From Micropterix aruncella (lineage: Eukaryota > Arthropoda > Insecta > Lepidoptera > Micropterigidae), in NCBI GenBank assembly GCA_944548615.1, contig OX155963.1, forward strand, positions 21,638,431 through 21,702,430: DNA of 64,000 nucleotides, written 5' to 3'. The notes below the pieces were generated by a model. The model was not told the origin of the DNA. It ran no database searches and worked only from the letters and a program-made list of their open reading frames with translations. A program made the position numbers and the translations under genes. Shown piece by piece: positions 10,416-21,845 of this stretch (within the stretch, counting starts at the first letter, position 1; every line of letters starts with the position of its first letter).

Positions 10416-11256
10416 ACCGACTTCTAAAAAAGGAGGAAGTTATCAATTCGGTTGTATCTTTTTTATTAATGTTTGTTACCTCAGAACTCTGTCATTTATG
10501 AACAGATATGAAAACATATATTTTTATTTCAAAGGATTTACTTCCAGATTGGTCCCATTTTTTTCCGAATCCTGTTTTGATGATGAGTAATTGAAGGAAC
10601 TCCTCAAATATTACCATATGAAGTTGAAAATTTACATGTTGGTTTAGTTCCGATGACAATTGGGGCTCGATTGCGTTTCTATGAATTAAAATCGGAAATT
10701 AGTCCGTGTGAACGAGACAGGGCAATACGCTAGAGCGGAATGTGAAATGAACGGTAGTCACTTTATCGCATTAAAAATACCCACAAAAGATAAAGTATCT
10801 AAATCTAACACCGCACGAAATGTGTTCGAAATGTATTCGAAGGAGTATAAGTTCATCAGGTAGTTTTTATCGACGATCGTTCGTTTTATATTCCGCTTTA
10901 ACGTATTGCTGTATCTCGTTCGCTTGAACTAATTTCAGTTTTAGTTCACAATGAAACGAAATCGAGCCCAATGTATGTTTTATAGTAAGCATGACCTAAT
11001 TCTACACCCAGAGTTTGCCCCCGTCGAGGGTACTCCACAGCACGAACAGGAAATTTTGTATATGCATTCAATTACGACTGCCCGTTCTAAGTTTCACTAA
11101 GACAGGACTGCGGCACCCAGGGTTGGCTTCCAATGAGGGGCCGCCTAAACGGTCAACAGCACAGACACGAAATTTTGTATACGCATTCAATTATGATAGC
11201 CCGTTCTAAGTTTCACCATGACATGGCTGCTGCGCTTATAAATAAATTTGGAGTCG
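10416..11256 (+). mobile_element. Family E element, copy 2, carrying a family C MITE
   Basis: The left edge is AACCGACTTC and the right edge a worn GGAGTCGCTTTTTT, matching the copy at 6093 in opposite orientation. Two tandem units of about 120 bases remain (10993-11235). The element is interrupted by the 307 bp family C MITE at 10663-10969, so family C was active after this copy landed. The whole lies in the short intron between two phosphodiesterase exons. Confidence 0.6.
10663..10969. mobile_element. Family C MITE, copy 2
   Basis: GGGCTCGATTGCGTTTCT opens it and the near inverse AAACGAAATCGAGCCC closes it; the inner inverted stretch includes AATTAGTCCGTGTGAACGAG and CTCGTTCGCTTGAACTAATT. 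It sits inside family E copy 2. Confidence 0.75.
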
Positions 11257-11635
11257 CTTTTTTAAAAATTGTGTCTATTTTGAAAGAATCTAAAGAAGAT
11301 TGTTACAATAAAGTCAATCTAGTCCTAAATTAAAAGGCATCGCGAACCTCGTTCGCTCGATGAGTGTCACAACATGAACTCCTAATGTTACAAAATTTCT
11401 GATTCAGCCAGAACTGTGAAACACCCGTCTAGCTACAGCTGCATACCGTTATACCAGCGTAAGTGATTATATTTAACGCACTGGTAAATTTGGTTAAAAT
11501 TTTAAGCGGAGTAAATTAATTGTAGATTTAAAATTGTAAAATTGTATTTTTTTCTATTCCTAATTAGAAGCATACGTTAATAACAATAGGTGAGAACGAT
11601 AGTCAAAGAACATGCTATTAGGACTTTTGCCTTAC

Positions 11636-11767
11636 CTGACAGGTGTAGTGGCGCCAGATCCTGCTCTGGAAGGCGAGGACAGTTCAGGTGCTGTACCGCT
11701 TACTCCAGCGCTGGTGGGGGTGGCGTGGGAGACCAGCCAAGCGTCTACCACGTGCCTGGTGGCTTTC
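11636..11767 (-). CDS. PDE5/6/11-type phosphodiesterase, exon with KATR...DAWL helix
   Basis: The 132 bp exon gives 43 full codons starting KATRHVVDAWLVSHATP and ending SGATTPV, plus the split arginines on each side. The acceptor is TTGGCAG before 11767 and the donor GTAAGG after 11636; both borders are phase 2. In vertebrate PDE5 the matching segment reads RKATREMVNAWF, directly after the WLDDHW..F..YFVR motif, which is exactly what the upstream exon here supplies. The second half is Ser/Thr/Pro-rich linker, expected to be disordered. It fits both neighbours without a frameshift, so I regard it as a real internal exon. Confidence 0.9.
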
Positions 11768-12097
11768 CTGCCAAATAACAACAAAAACACCAAGGTAAGA
11801 TGGTTAAAATGATTACAATGAATTGGGAAAATCCACAAATAGTTCTACTCTTAGCTCCATCTGTTCACCCAAGTCTGGGAGGCAAGTTTTTTTTTACCGA
11901 CAAGACTGGTGTATGTTCATGGAAACCACGACATTTGTAGCATCACGCGGTCAATACTCAAGCGGTCACTCATTCAAGGCTGCTTGACTTCGGTAACTCG
12001 GGACGTCGGTTTGTCCAACCTCGGTTAAATATAAAGCAAGGGCTAGAGTAAATATAAGCGCTAAATTGGCAAAAATGTTTTTTATATATATATATTT

Positions 12098-12246
12098 TAT
12101 TGTTTTTTAAATAGTATAAAAAGCTATAAGCACGATGCGCTATCTAGCTATAGGTAAAATATCGCTAATATTGTTTATTAGCGATATTTTACCTACCACT
12201 ACATGACACAGCGCGGTCAACGCGTCCCAAACTTTTCTTCAATATT
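12098..12246. repeat. Family L hairpin repeat, copy 1
   Basis: Shared with 32576-32723. The core is a perfect 20 bp stem (TAGGTAAAATATCGCTAATA, 12151-12170, and its inverse 12176-12195) with a 5-base loop. Outside it, GCACGATGCGCTAT and its looser inverse extend the fold. Non-coding. Confidence 0.6.
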
Positions 12247-12915
12247 ACCCTGTATGTACATTCCTGTTAAAACAGTATCTAACCTATGGACGGCAAAATT
12301 ACACTTATTCGCACAAAATGGAACCCACTGCCAAATAGAAATAACTCAATATGGCATGCACAAGATAAATACAACGACTTTGTGATTTCGGCGTGTTGAG
12401 GGTTCACCGGGACGTAGTTTGCTATCCACTGATATGAGATCATCTTGAAGCGGTTGCACCTTTTACTTTGTCCGACACACGCTCTTGTCCGAAACGCCTG
12501 TTTGATCTTGTGAATGATATCCAATTGGGTATTGCCAAGGTTGCGCTAAACACACTTCCTCACTCTTCGGCCGAAAAATACAGCAGCAGCATGCGTCAAA
12601 TCCCTTACCAATATTCATGCATTTCCGAGCTGCATTTGTTTATGACAACAAAATAAGGCTGGATACTTTTTGCACAGACTACTTAACTATATATGTTTCT
12701 CCCATTCCCGATGATACAAGCGTATGTTTCTGAATATTGCGCATACTATCATGGCGGTAAATAGTAATTCGAAGGAAATTGTCTGTATTTCAAAAGCGAG
12801 CTAACATGACTGAATAAATATGGGGAATATAAAGCCACCTTCTCACGTGGCATCCGATCGGTCGATAAGCTCGTGAATAGCTAGACTTGAATACCTACTG
12901 CTCTGTCAAATATGT
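12247..12915. other. No gene seen
   Basis: Mixed-composition intron sequence. Frames of 60-81 codons exist on both strands but show no family features. Confidence 0.35.
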
Positions 12916-12989
12916 ACCCGGCTAGCTCGGTCGGTAGAGAATGAGAGTTAATCTCAGGTTCGTGGGTTCAAGACCCAAGTTGGGCGCCA
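12916..12989 (+). pseudogene. tRNA-Lys-like pseudogene with encoded CCA
   Basis: The sequence follows eukaryotic tRNA-Lys(CTT): CCCGGCTAGCTCGGTCGGTAGAG for acceptor and D arm, GTGGGTTCAAGACCC for the T arm, and TTGGGCG pairing back to the 5' end. The anticodon arm has lost bases (GAGAGTTAATCTC), so no normal CTT anticodon is left. CCA follows the discriminator position directly (12987-12989); nuclear tRNA genes do not normally encode CCA, so it may be a copy reverse-transcribed from a mature tRNA, or the head of a tRNA-derived SINE. A perfect 10 bp hairpin (12993-13018) follows at once. Confidence 0.6.
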
Positions 12990-13239
12990 GTTATAACAGC
13001 TGGATGATCAGCTGTTATTCTTCACGGATAACTCACCTTGTTTCCCAGATTTTGGCGATTCCTCGTGGTTTCGATGAAGGTTGGATTTAGATCAAGATGA
13101 GGGTCTAATGAAAAGGGCGTCTGTCATAACGTTTATACCAAAGGACAATGGGCAAAAATGTATGGGCAAGCGCCCACCTCTTCAATAACAATAACGCATT
13201 TACCATTGGAAAGATCTATTTATCTAAAATATTTATGAC

Positions 13240-13880
13240 TACTACAATTTACCTCAATTATGTGCCGTTTCCGAGTTTTGCAGTTCGGAAACTTATTAAA
13301 AACGGCTATTTACATGATAATTCCTAAGCCAATCATTGATTTAAAATATATTATTTGCAGTGAAGATCCATAAAAAAAAGTATATTATGATGTACAATCG
13401 CTACGCTGACCATGTTGAATAAGTGAGTTTACCATATTACATACGTCAGTAAACAGAGAGGCAGTGAAATCATGAGACACATTACAGAGTTCAAGCAACT
13501 TATCCCAGTATTTCCACTCCATATACTGATGACAAACTCAAGCATTCTTAGGAATATATAGTTTGTACTTACACAGCGTATGCACTTTATCGTTTCGGGT
13601 ATTTTGCGACGATTTTCGTTCCGATAGTTATTAAAAATACAATGCCTGGATATGTTAGGTACCCAAGGGGATATAGGTAATTTACCATATTTAATAGGAT
13701 ATAACTCAGAAACGGCTCATAATTAACATCAGTCGTTGCAGTATTACATGTTCTACATAAAGAGACCTAAATGGTAAATGATTTACATCTATTGGAAAAG
13801 TGGGCTTAAAATGCCTATTCTCTTTTGCGAATCCATTAAATGTGGATTCGGTTAAATTTCGGTTTTAGCTAATCACCTAA
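13240..13880 (+). repeat. Family M repeat, copy 1
   Basis: About 640 bases similar, in opposite orientation, to 18060-18412 plus 19018-19280. Shared landmarks are TATTATTTGCAGTGAAGATC, GTCAGTAAACAGAG, TCATGAGACACATTACAGAG and AATACAATGYCTGGAT. Copy 2 is split by a LINE. Non-coding; class unknown. Confidence 0.55.
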
Positions 13881-15178
13881 GTGCATTTACAGTTAATGAT
13901 TATGCCATGACTGCTAATATATTTGCGTTTATCCTATAGAGAATAGTTTACATATTTTTAGCATCATATTTAATAATGCACTAGTAGTCCTAATGAAACT
14001 ACCACATTCGTTGCAAATTCATGGTAAGTCTCAGAAAACAAGTCGCATCCTAACATGCTATGACCATATCGCATCTTAGCCGATGTTATTATATAGTTTA
14101 ACAACCGCGATTATATAACAAAATAAAAAATCGTCTTTTTAAGTGGGTTTCATAGATATCAAGAAAGAATCAGAGATTAAAACGAGAGGCGAAAAGAACG
14201 ACAGGACGGGTAAAGAAAGAACGGAGAAAAAATAGGACGAACGACGAAGGAACGAAGAATCTTGATGAACGATTAAACGATTCTAATCGGCTACATTGAA
14301 ACTCCTGTAACAAAGAACCTAATTCAGCACTTCCTCGAGTGGATCTATTATCTATATCTATTACTATATATATCACTATCTATATCACTATTTATATCTA
14401 TATCTAATATCTATTACTTATCAACACGATTAGTATATCACTAACCGTGTTGATAGCTTTCTCAAATAAATACCAGGTATTTCTTAAGCCACCTTATTTA
14501 AATCCCTCTGCGAATTATGTTTTATGGCTTCAATGGACTCAAAACGTCTTCTTAACGTCAAAAAGTCTGACTTAACTCAATGGCTCGATCCGGTCGGCCC
14601 GTGGCTGGTCGGCTTAACGTCGTAAGCGCGAGCTTTTATTTTCATCCACGTGCAGCGGCAAAAATGAAGAGTCTTACTAATATTTGGCATGTCAAATGAC
14701 TATAAATATTCATGAATTTCCGTATGGATTATTATCATTTTAATTGGCGAGCAGCTCGACTACGTTGGAGTGCGGCTATTGCAGACTCTATGAATATTAT
14801 AGAGGAGAAAGGTCGGATAACGAGCTATGTATAATAAGTACACCCCTACGCTCACACATTTTAGCGCTTCCTTTGTCTATGACAGTTAAATTTTCTATTT
14901 TATAACTCTTACAATCCTCTTTTTATTCTTTCTTTTTCTCAACAAATACTTTACATTCTTTTCTTAACCTTATAAATTATTTTTTGAATTCTTTATTTAT
15001 TATTATAATTAGTTTTAATGCATGATTCTTTATTATAAATTTTTGACATTGCTATAACTATGATTATTTTTAGTAATTATTGATACATGTTTTATTTGTG
15101 ATGTTGAATTTTTATTGCTCTAATAGTCTTTTAATTCACTTTTAACTAAGTATATTAAAAAAAATGCTCTTATCCCTC
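13881..15178. other. No gene seen; one hairpin
   Basis: AT-rich intron sequence with an imperfect TATCTA-type simple repeat around 14338-14410. A hairpin at 14419-14455 (TATCAACACGATTAG and its inverse with one mismatch, 7-base loop) is the only structured part. The stretch 14560-14770 is less AT-rich and seems single-copy. Confidence 0.4.
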
Positions 15179-15493
15179 TCATACCCTCCCCACACATTTG
15201 TATGGTTGATCATGATTCCTAACTATATCTGTGAAGGTACTATTGCACAATTGTGTGGGTACCTGTTCTCGATTTTCCACAAAAAAATCCACAAAATTCA
15301 TATACATTAAGTCTACAATAGTCTGGAAGACAAAAGTTAGTTTAGTAGTCAAGAACTTCTTTATTTGGAAAAGCTCAGGTCTGAAAGGGTTAGTCTTGTT
15401 TCTTTTAACATATTCACACACTAACCTATTGTTTATAGAATGTCCGATACAGCACGAGCTTTGCTTTGTAGGGCGACAATGGACAGTAAACAT
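15179..15493 (-). other. Unassigned open frame of about 104 codons
   Basis: A minus-strand frame without stops, rich in Cys, Asn and Phe (for example FQTIVDLMYMNFVDFF), in a very AT-rich context. A similar-length frame runs on the other strand. I recognise no domain, and no splice context supports it. It may be a remnant of a transposable-element protein or chance. Confidence 0.15.
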
Positions 15494-15782
15494 AATTTAA
15501 TAATTGGGATTCGTTCAGATTAAGTAACTTAGTTACAAAATGTTTTATTTCTAAATCGTAATATTATTTGTTAATTGATTTTAAAAAATAAAAATAATTT
15601 AAATTAATTGTCGCTTTTTCACACTGGCTACTTTGAGCTTAGATCACTTCGATTTAAGTAGGAATTTCTAATCAAAATAAATTTTATTACACGGCCATGC
15701 TATTTATTTAAAAAAATCGGTTGTTATTACTCGGATGTTTTCGTGTATGCAATCATGAAAAAGGTTAAAATTTGCGCTATTT

Positions 15783-16020
15783 TTGAAAAGAAGGTCATGT
15801 GATGAAGTTATCCATCACATGGTCTTGTGTTTTGGCACGACAGTTACCATAAATGTGTATTATTTGGATCTGAAATTAATGACGGAAAACCTCTTGATTA
15901 AAAAAATGAGTCTGATCAATCGCTATTCGCTACTGCTTGTGCACGGCAATGCAAGACCATACAATTCACAGCAAACAGTAGCGAAGTTGCAGAAGTTGCG
16001 ATCGAAAAAACACTTCACAG
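15783..16020 (+). pseudogene. Mariner transposase fragment, catalytic residue lost
   Basis: The frame contains LLVHGNARPYNSQQTVAKLQ, the mariner segment that normally reads HDNARPH, in which the Asp is the second catalytic residue. Here Asp is replaced by Gly. Weak similarity to the upstream beta strands (LCFGTT...INVYYLDL) precedes it. About 75 codons remain of roughly 345. A SINE tail begins directly after, and the frame runs on into it by chance. Confidence 0.6.
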
Positions 16021-16023
16021 TAG

Positions 16024-16115
16024 GGTTGGTTGTAAGAGATTGTCGTATGATAATGATCCCGCCCATTGTGAAATTTCACAATAAAGAGTAGAAAACAATA
16101 AGAAACAAATATTCA
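16024..16115 (+). mobile_element. SINE 3' tail fragment
   Basis: TTGTAAGAGATTGTCGTATG, CCCGCCCATTGTGAAATTTC and ACAATAAAGAGTAGAAA match the 3' end of the complete SINE at 29553-29822 (opposite strand) and of the one ending near 25670. The tRNA-like head is missing, so this is a 5'-truncated copy. Confidence 0.6.
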
Positions 16116-16357
16116 ACCACACCTTCATTCCTATTATTTTAATCGTTTTTTTATTATATAAAATATTTAAAGGAAGAATTAAACTTTATTGTAGGACCAT
16201 GTAAACAGTAAGTTATTATTCATTTAATATTAAAAACCATTGTAACTGCGAACATTTATAACTTTCGCAATGCTGATTATGTTTTCCTACTATTAGAATT
16301 GTCTATAACTCAACTTTGTGTCTGTAACTCTAACTCTCTGTAATTATGGGAGTTAAT

Positions 16358-17800
16358 GGGCCCTTGCTGAGTTGGCCACGAGTACCCATTCTGTTCAGGG
16401 TTGGTCACACTCACGGGTCAACACCTATCCGACGGCCTCCACGCATGAAGTACGAGCCTGGGTAGGACTCTGGCATTATGGTCAGTTTCCCCTAGGAATC
16501 AACCTTCTGGCGCTCCTGGACGGTCTGCGCACCGTGCGGCGTAAGCCAATCGACTGTGGGGGAGTCTGTGAAGCAGTATTGTTTCCTATAGAGCGGGGGT
16601 GGTTGCGGACTGTACGGCGACTGCTCTTGAAATGACCATCGCCCATCCGATCCTGGGTGAACAGCCGGGCAAAGTACGCTGTGGTCCGCGATAGATCCGG
16701 TAAACACCGTATCACCGCTTCTTAAGGGAGACGCGCAAGTGACCTCGAACGCGTAACCAATTGAGAGACCGGAGTAATCTGGTCACAATTGGAAGTAAGG
16801 GCGTGAGTGTAGGCCCGCCGGTTAACATTCCTGGCTATCTCGCGGTTAAGACGTTGGCCTCTTACGGGCTTGTGGCGTAGCTAGACGGTGGACTGTTTTG
16901 TTCTCAAGTCTTCTGCGCTCACTCCAGGGAGATAGAACGACTAATCGTTAAAACTTCCCGAGGTAACGGGCTCGCCCGCTGTAGTCGACAACCCAAGTTG
17001 TCTGTAATTCTATGAATTTTCCAAATAAACTAAAATAAATAAATCATTTCAGTGGTTTAACTTAGCGGGTTATATGCTAATAGGTAAAATATGCAGATTC
17101 TAGATAAGTTGTCGATAATTTATGAGGTGCGGCCAGTCAGGTGAGTGGCGGTGTCAACTACAACGGGCGAGCTCTATCACCCTAGGATGGTATAACGAGT
17201 TGTGATCGTTCTATCAGCCGTGGAATGAGCGTTGAAGACTTACAAGAAGAATGACAATCCATTATCTAGCTCAGCCACCTAGCCCGCTAGAGTCCAACGC
17301 CTTACAGCGCGGCACTAGGAAAGTAACGCAGTGGGGCCACCTCGCCCCCTGGCTACTAGTTTCGGCCAGATTTCTCCGGCCTCCCGACTAGTGACGGGTA
17401 CGATCACTTGCGCGGTACTCTCCCTTACGTAGCGGTGATTCGGTGTCTAACGTATCTATCGCGGACCACGGCATCCTTTGCCCGGCTGTTCACTCGGTAA
17501 CGGGTTGCCGATTAGTCTTTTCAAGAGCAGTTGCCGCAAGGTGAACAACTTACCCCCGCTCTATCGGAGGTTTCTAGACTCCCCCCGGCTGTCGGTCAGA
17601 ATGCACAATCGATTGATTGACGCCGAACGGTGCGCAAACCGTCCAGGAGCGCCCAAAGGTTGACTTCTAGGGGAGACTGGCCCGTAGGCCAGAGTCCTAC
17701 CCTGGCTCGCACTTCTCGGAAGCCGCCGGATTAGTGATGACCTGTGAGTATGACCGACCCTGAACGAATGGGTCTTCGTGGCCAAACTACAACAGGGCCT
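16358..17800. mobile_element. Large inverted pair of family G (fold-back, about 1.44 kb)
   Basis: A left arm (16358 to about 16995) and a right arm (about 17150-17800) are family G units facing each other. The outer ends are GGGCCCTTGCTGAGTTGGCC and GGCCAAACTACAACAGGGCC. The roughly 150 bp between them is AT-rich and unrelated. Arm identity looks moderate, not recent. All other family G copies in the window are single arms. This is either a genuine fold-back element whose solo arms were dispersed, or two independent inversely oriented insertions. Confidence 0.6.
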
Positions 17801-17805
17801 ATTCC

Positions 17806-17852
17806 AGTGACGTCACACATTAAGCGTATTTAAAGGCAGCGTTTTCAATCAG
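17806..17852 (+). promoter_or_regulatory. Possible promoter motifs (CRE, TATA-like, initiator-like)
   Basis: TGACGTCA (17808-17815) is a perfect CRE palindrome; TATTTAAA (17827-17834) follows, and ATCAGAG sits about 24 bases further, roughly where an arthropod initiator would be. No gene starts downstream that I can see, and the site adjoins a repeat end, so this could be chance. Confidence 0.15.
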
Positions 17853-18059
17853 AGTAGTAAGGTTACGAGGGAACGTTATCAACGCCAACGCTTCCGTACC
17901 GCGGCTCCTACGTCATAGCTCGAAAAAAAGTGTTGATTTAAAAACAACACGCTGTGCTTAAAAACACCTACTGCGTGGTCGGTCCTTGTATTCTTAACGC
18001 GCTATTAACGCTAGGTACTTTATTCATAATCCATATAGTTTAACTCCTGGTCTAGAATC

Positions 18060-19280
18060 TATATAATTCGTCTCCCTGTCATTTATTTCTAATATTTTAA
18101 TTGGTGACAAAAGAGATTGGAATTTTGGGCCCACTTCTCCAATAGCTGTAAATCATATATAACTAGAACAACTGATCTTAATTAATGCGCCGCTTTTGAG
18201 TTATATCCTATTAAATATGACTAATTAGCTTACATACCCTAGGGGATTTAACACATCCAGACATTGTATTTTTAATACACGTTTAAACTAAAACCGTCGC
18301 AGATTAATCGAAACGTTGAAATACTCGTACATACGCTGTGCTGTGTGAGTACAAACTATATATTTCAAAGAATGCTCGGGTCTGCCAGCAGTATATTTAG
18401 GGAAAATACTAGGATATATACGATTCATCTTCGGTCTACGTAAGTATGATCACGTGTCCGACTATAGGGCACAGTTAAAGTGGTTGCCAATACGCCAAAG
18501 AAGAAATGTTCATATACTGGCTCTCCTATATCGTGTACTCACCCAACTAACACCATCCTATCTCCAGGAGCTTTTTGAACCACTAAGTTCCCACGGTCTC
18601 GTACTTCGGTCAGCCTCTGACAGTTTATTAAAAATTCCGAGTCATAATAGTGATTTCTATTCCTATTCTTTCTGTGTCCATGGTGCAAGACTCTGGAACG
18701 ATCTCCCAGCAAATATACGAAACTCGCCTTCTTTACCATCGTTTAAGACTCACCTTAAGGATTACTACCTTTCTAAGAAGTAACCAGTTCTTCCCTTTCT
18801 CTCCTGTTCCTCTCCCAATTTTCCTCTCCTCGGGCACTATTAGTCTTAAATTCTTCCACTTGTCTGTATGTTATGTAATAATCTTTATTTTCACAATGCG
18901 CGCATGTACCACTATGTTTAGGTTAGTTGTAAGACATTGCCATGTGGCAATAAGCTCGCCTTTTTTGTATACTTTTTAAGTGCAAATAAAGAGTTTATTA
19001 TTATTATTATTATTATATATTGATTGATCTCTGTAATGTGTCTCATGATATCATTGCCGCTCTGTTTACTGACATATGTAATATGCTAAGGTCAGCTGTC
19101 CAAGATGATATGCCCAGTGATTGTACATCATAATATATAATACTATCTTTTATAGATCTTCACTGCAAATAATATATAATAAATAAATTATTGAATATAT
19201 ATCAAATCAATAGCTAGCTTTGGGATTTTTGTGTAATTAGCCGTATTTAAGAAGATTCCGAACTTCAAAACTCCGAAACC
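18060..19280 (-). repeat. Family M repeat, copy 2, split by a LINE
   Basis: The segments 18060-18412 and 19018-19280, read on the minus strand and joined, follow copy 1 (13240-13880). The LINE at 18413-19017 accounts for the break. Confidence 0.5.
18413..19017 (+). mobile_element. 5'-truncated CR1/Jockey-like LINE, reverse transcriptase C-terminus
   Basis: The frame begins RFIFGLRKYDHV and continues LKWLPIRQRRN...LLYRVL, SYLQELF, SYSFCVHGARLWNDLP and FKTHLKDYYL, the standard closing region of a LINE reverse transcriptase, ending with tandem stops near 18781. A 3' UTR follows with GCAAATAAAGAG and a (TTA)n tail to 19017. About 120 codons are intact without a frameshift, so this is one of the younger LINE copies. 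It has split a family M repeat. Confidence 0.75.
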
Positions 19281-19415
19281 AGGGGGCGCGCTAGTCGTAC
19301 TTAAATCTCGGAAATTGGACTTAAAGGTTCTAAATTCGTTGCACAGATGCATTGCTGGGTCGGAAACACATTGTGAAATTTTGGTTGAAATATCTCATAT
19401 ACAAGCGACACAAAT
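19275..19415 (-). repeat. Family K repeat fragment
   Basis: Contains GGGGGCGCGCTAGTCGTACTT, ATTGTGAAATTTTGGTTGAAATATC and TCATATACAAGCGACACAAA, shared with the better copy at 58850-59215. Confidence 0.5.
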
Positions 19416-20710
19416 GATTTTGAAACTTTGCTATATATTAAAAATGTTACATAATATTGAAAAAAAATACTATTTTAATATCACGGAAAATATTACAAAT
19501 GTAGTATGAAAATATTACTTGGAGCTGGGGTTGCAGCGGTAAGGGGGGGGGGTTGAGGGGGGTGCAAAGAGGAGAGGAGAGTTGGCGAGGGAGTAGGGGC
19601 GGCGTTCCTGTCAACTTGCCGGGAAAATCTCATCTAATATGCAGCATAATCACCGACAAAGAAAAATAAATAAAGCCAACAAACTGCAGGAAGTAAAGAT
19701 TATCTGTAACAATAGGTAAACCAAGTTTATTTAAATGTCCATATTATCGATAAGTGTTGGAAAAAGGAGGTTCCATTTTACTATGCAATAAAATCGCGAG
19801 GGGTGGTGCAACTGTGAGGTTACAATCGCAGCGAAGATTCTCTGTGCCGTCGTCATTTTTCAAGATATCAAAAGAAACGGTTGCATCACACCAAAACTTT
19901 CCCGGCAAGTAGCCAATGACTTATGGAAGGATTTTGGGCGTGATGTTCTTTAGAAGGAAGGTTAACCTGATTGATAGCGATGGTCCACGACGAGCGCGGA
20001 TAGTGAGAATGCAACGCATTAAACAAGTTCGAATCGATCGTTTACGGCCCAGTGATTCCCAAAGTGGTCTATATGGACCCCCAGGGGTCAGCAAGAAACA
20101 AAAATCGGGGTGCACGAGATGTAAATGGGGGTCCACGTTAGTGGTCTCCATCTAGGCAGGTCGCCAGGCATTCAGGCAATCCGTTAATTTCGACAGATTT
20201 TGTATGCATCATAGTATTTTAAAATTACAATAATAGCACAAGTATCACAGAATGAAATCAACACTCAACTCAAATTGCATCACTAGTCGATTGAAGAGGC
20301 CAGCGCACATGACTAACGAGGGAAGGTGCGAATGAGATATGTGAAAAAATTGCGCTTCTATGGGTATCCGTGCGAGCAAGTAGGATACACGCGTCACATG
20401 AATGAGCAAGCGAGATAGTGCTACATGTGTACTTATGTGCGGCTTTCCCAAATGCTTCGTACTTCAAGGTCGTGGACGCTTAGGAATAAACAAATAAAAT
20501 TGTACACATTTTTATTTTTTTACAACTGTCCACATTACCAAAAACCCTATGTAGGCGATCAGTACTGTTCCAGCTTTCAAGAAACTTTTAATGTTAGTAA
20601 GTTCGGGAAAATTGAGACAGGGGTCTACGGAAAACAGCAAGGGGTCTACGAGTCAAGAAAGTATGGGTACCTCTGGTTTACGCAAATATACCGATCGACG
20701 AAAATTCTAT
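19416..20710. other. No gene seen; G-rich tract and worn repeats
   Basis: A G-rich tract (about 19525-19605) could form G-quadruplexes on the plus strand. Near 19886 the motif ACCAAAACTTTCCCGGCAAG recurs in variant form at 22207 and 52978. The rest has no recognised protein. Confidence 0.35.
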
Positions 20711-21082
20711 GTGATTTCGGCCCAACAAGGCATCTGTGTAATAAATTCTAAGTCTTTATGTTCAATATTCCGAGATTGAAATATTAGTAGTGCGCCTCCT
20801 GGTGGACCAATTTCAAACACAACCTTTCCAACTCTTATCATGACAAAATGATTACTGCGTGCCAAAATTTAGCTCAATCGGATTAAGCATTTGGGCGCTA
20901 TCGTAGAAGAATACACATGGACAACCAGACAGACAGACAGACAGACACACAGTTAGACAGACACACACCTGGAAATGGTCTCAGGGGGGCTTAAAGGAGA
21001 TATTTCCGTCTTCATTTCGAAAAATTACCACGTTCACAATACTCTCCCTCCTCGTTGGTTGGTGGGCCTGGAGTGTAAAAAC
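20711..21082 (+). repeat. Family K repeat with (CAGA)n
   Basis: The unit runs from GTGATTTCGGCCCAACAAGGC through AGCTCAATCGGATTAAGC, GGGCGCTATCGTAGAAGAATAC, a CAGA simple repeat, CTGGAAATGGTCTCA and a CCCTCC end. Related copies lie at 22500, 27352, 47467, 53276, and inverted at 19275, 58850 and 59445. Confidence 0.6.
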
Positions 21083-21139
21083 CTCACTTTGCCGATGTAA
21101 AAGAGGATAATACCGTGATTAATTTTTAACTTTCACCGT

Positions 21140-21815
21140 GCTAAAACTTTCAAGATCCTTTACTGCACTTTTGTCAGAAGCATCTTGGAATATGCATCTC
21201 AGGTATGGAACCCTTGTTATGACAAATATATAAACAGAATCGAGCGCATTCAAATGAAGTTCGTGAAATATCTCTGCTTCCGTCTGAAAATCCCATACAG
21301 CTCATCTAACTATTTCAATTTATGCAAGAAATTTCATATCCTCCCCTTGATTAAGCGGCGTGAAACCGCGGACTTAACCTTTTTGCTAAAAATTACCTCC
21401 AATAATATTAACTGTCCTGACTTACTAAATAAAATTAATCTCCGTGTTCCTTCCAAACTCAATAGATTTAACCCTGCTCTTCATGTTCCTCATACTGGTA
21501 CCAACTATAGGCAAAATGCATTTCTGTGGCGAACAAGTGACAATTTCAATGACATGATTAAACGCTTTGACTTTGATCTATTCTGTACGAGTGTTAACTC
21601 AGCTAGGCAGCGGCTGAACAGTGAATTTTTTAGCATTAATTGTTGAATAATTTTTGATGCATTCTTAATCGATAGCTTTAATTGAAAGATCACATATGTT
21701 TCTACAACGTTATTTAAACGTGAAAACCTTTAATTGGCTCTCTGCTATGTTACTCCGGCATTGTTAAATTATAATTAGCTGTTGGTTTTCCTGAAAATAA
21801 ATAAATAAATAAATT
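21140..21815 (+). mobile_element. 5'-truncated LINE ending 30 bp from a splice donor
   Basis: The frame reads SILEYASQVWNPCYDKYI, RIQMKFVKYL, PLIKRRETADLTFLL, NYRQNAFLWR and DLFCTSVNSARQRL, the C-terminal part of a LINE reverse transcriptase, with a stop at 21644. About 165 codons are intact. The tail is AATAAATAAATAAATAAAT, ending at 21815. The donor of the phosphodiesterase exon is at 21844-21845, so the element ends 30 bases inside the intron, in antisense orientation to the gene. Confidence 0.75.
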
Positions 21816-21845
21816 AAAGGAGCTGTGATGAAAGAAAGTAGGTAC

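Noticed and set aside
10009..10416. Several plus-strand frames opposite the phosphodiesterase exon
   Set aside because: They are shadows of the GC-rich minus-strand exon, whose splice sites and protein match are convincing.
17806..17852. A promoter for an unseen plus-strand gene
   Set aside because: Motifs are plausible, but no exon or transcript start context follows; kept only as a low-confidence site.
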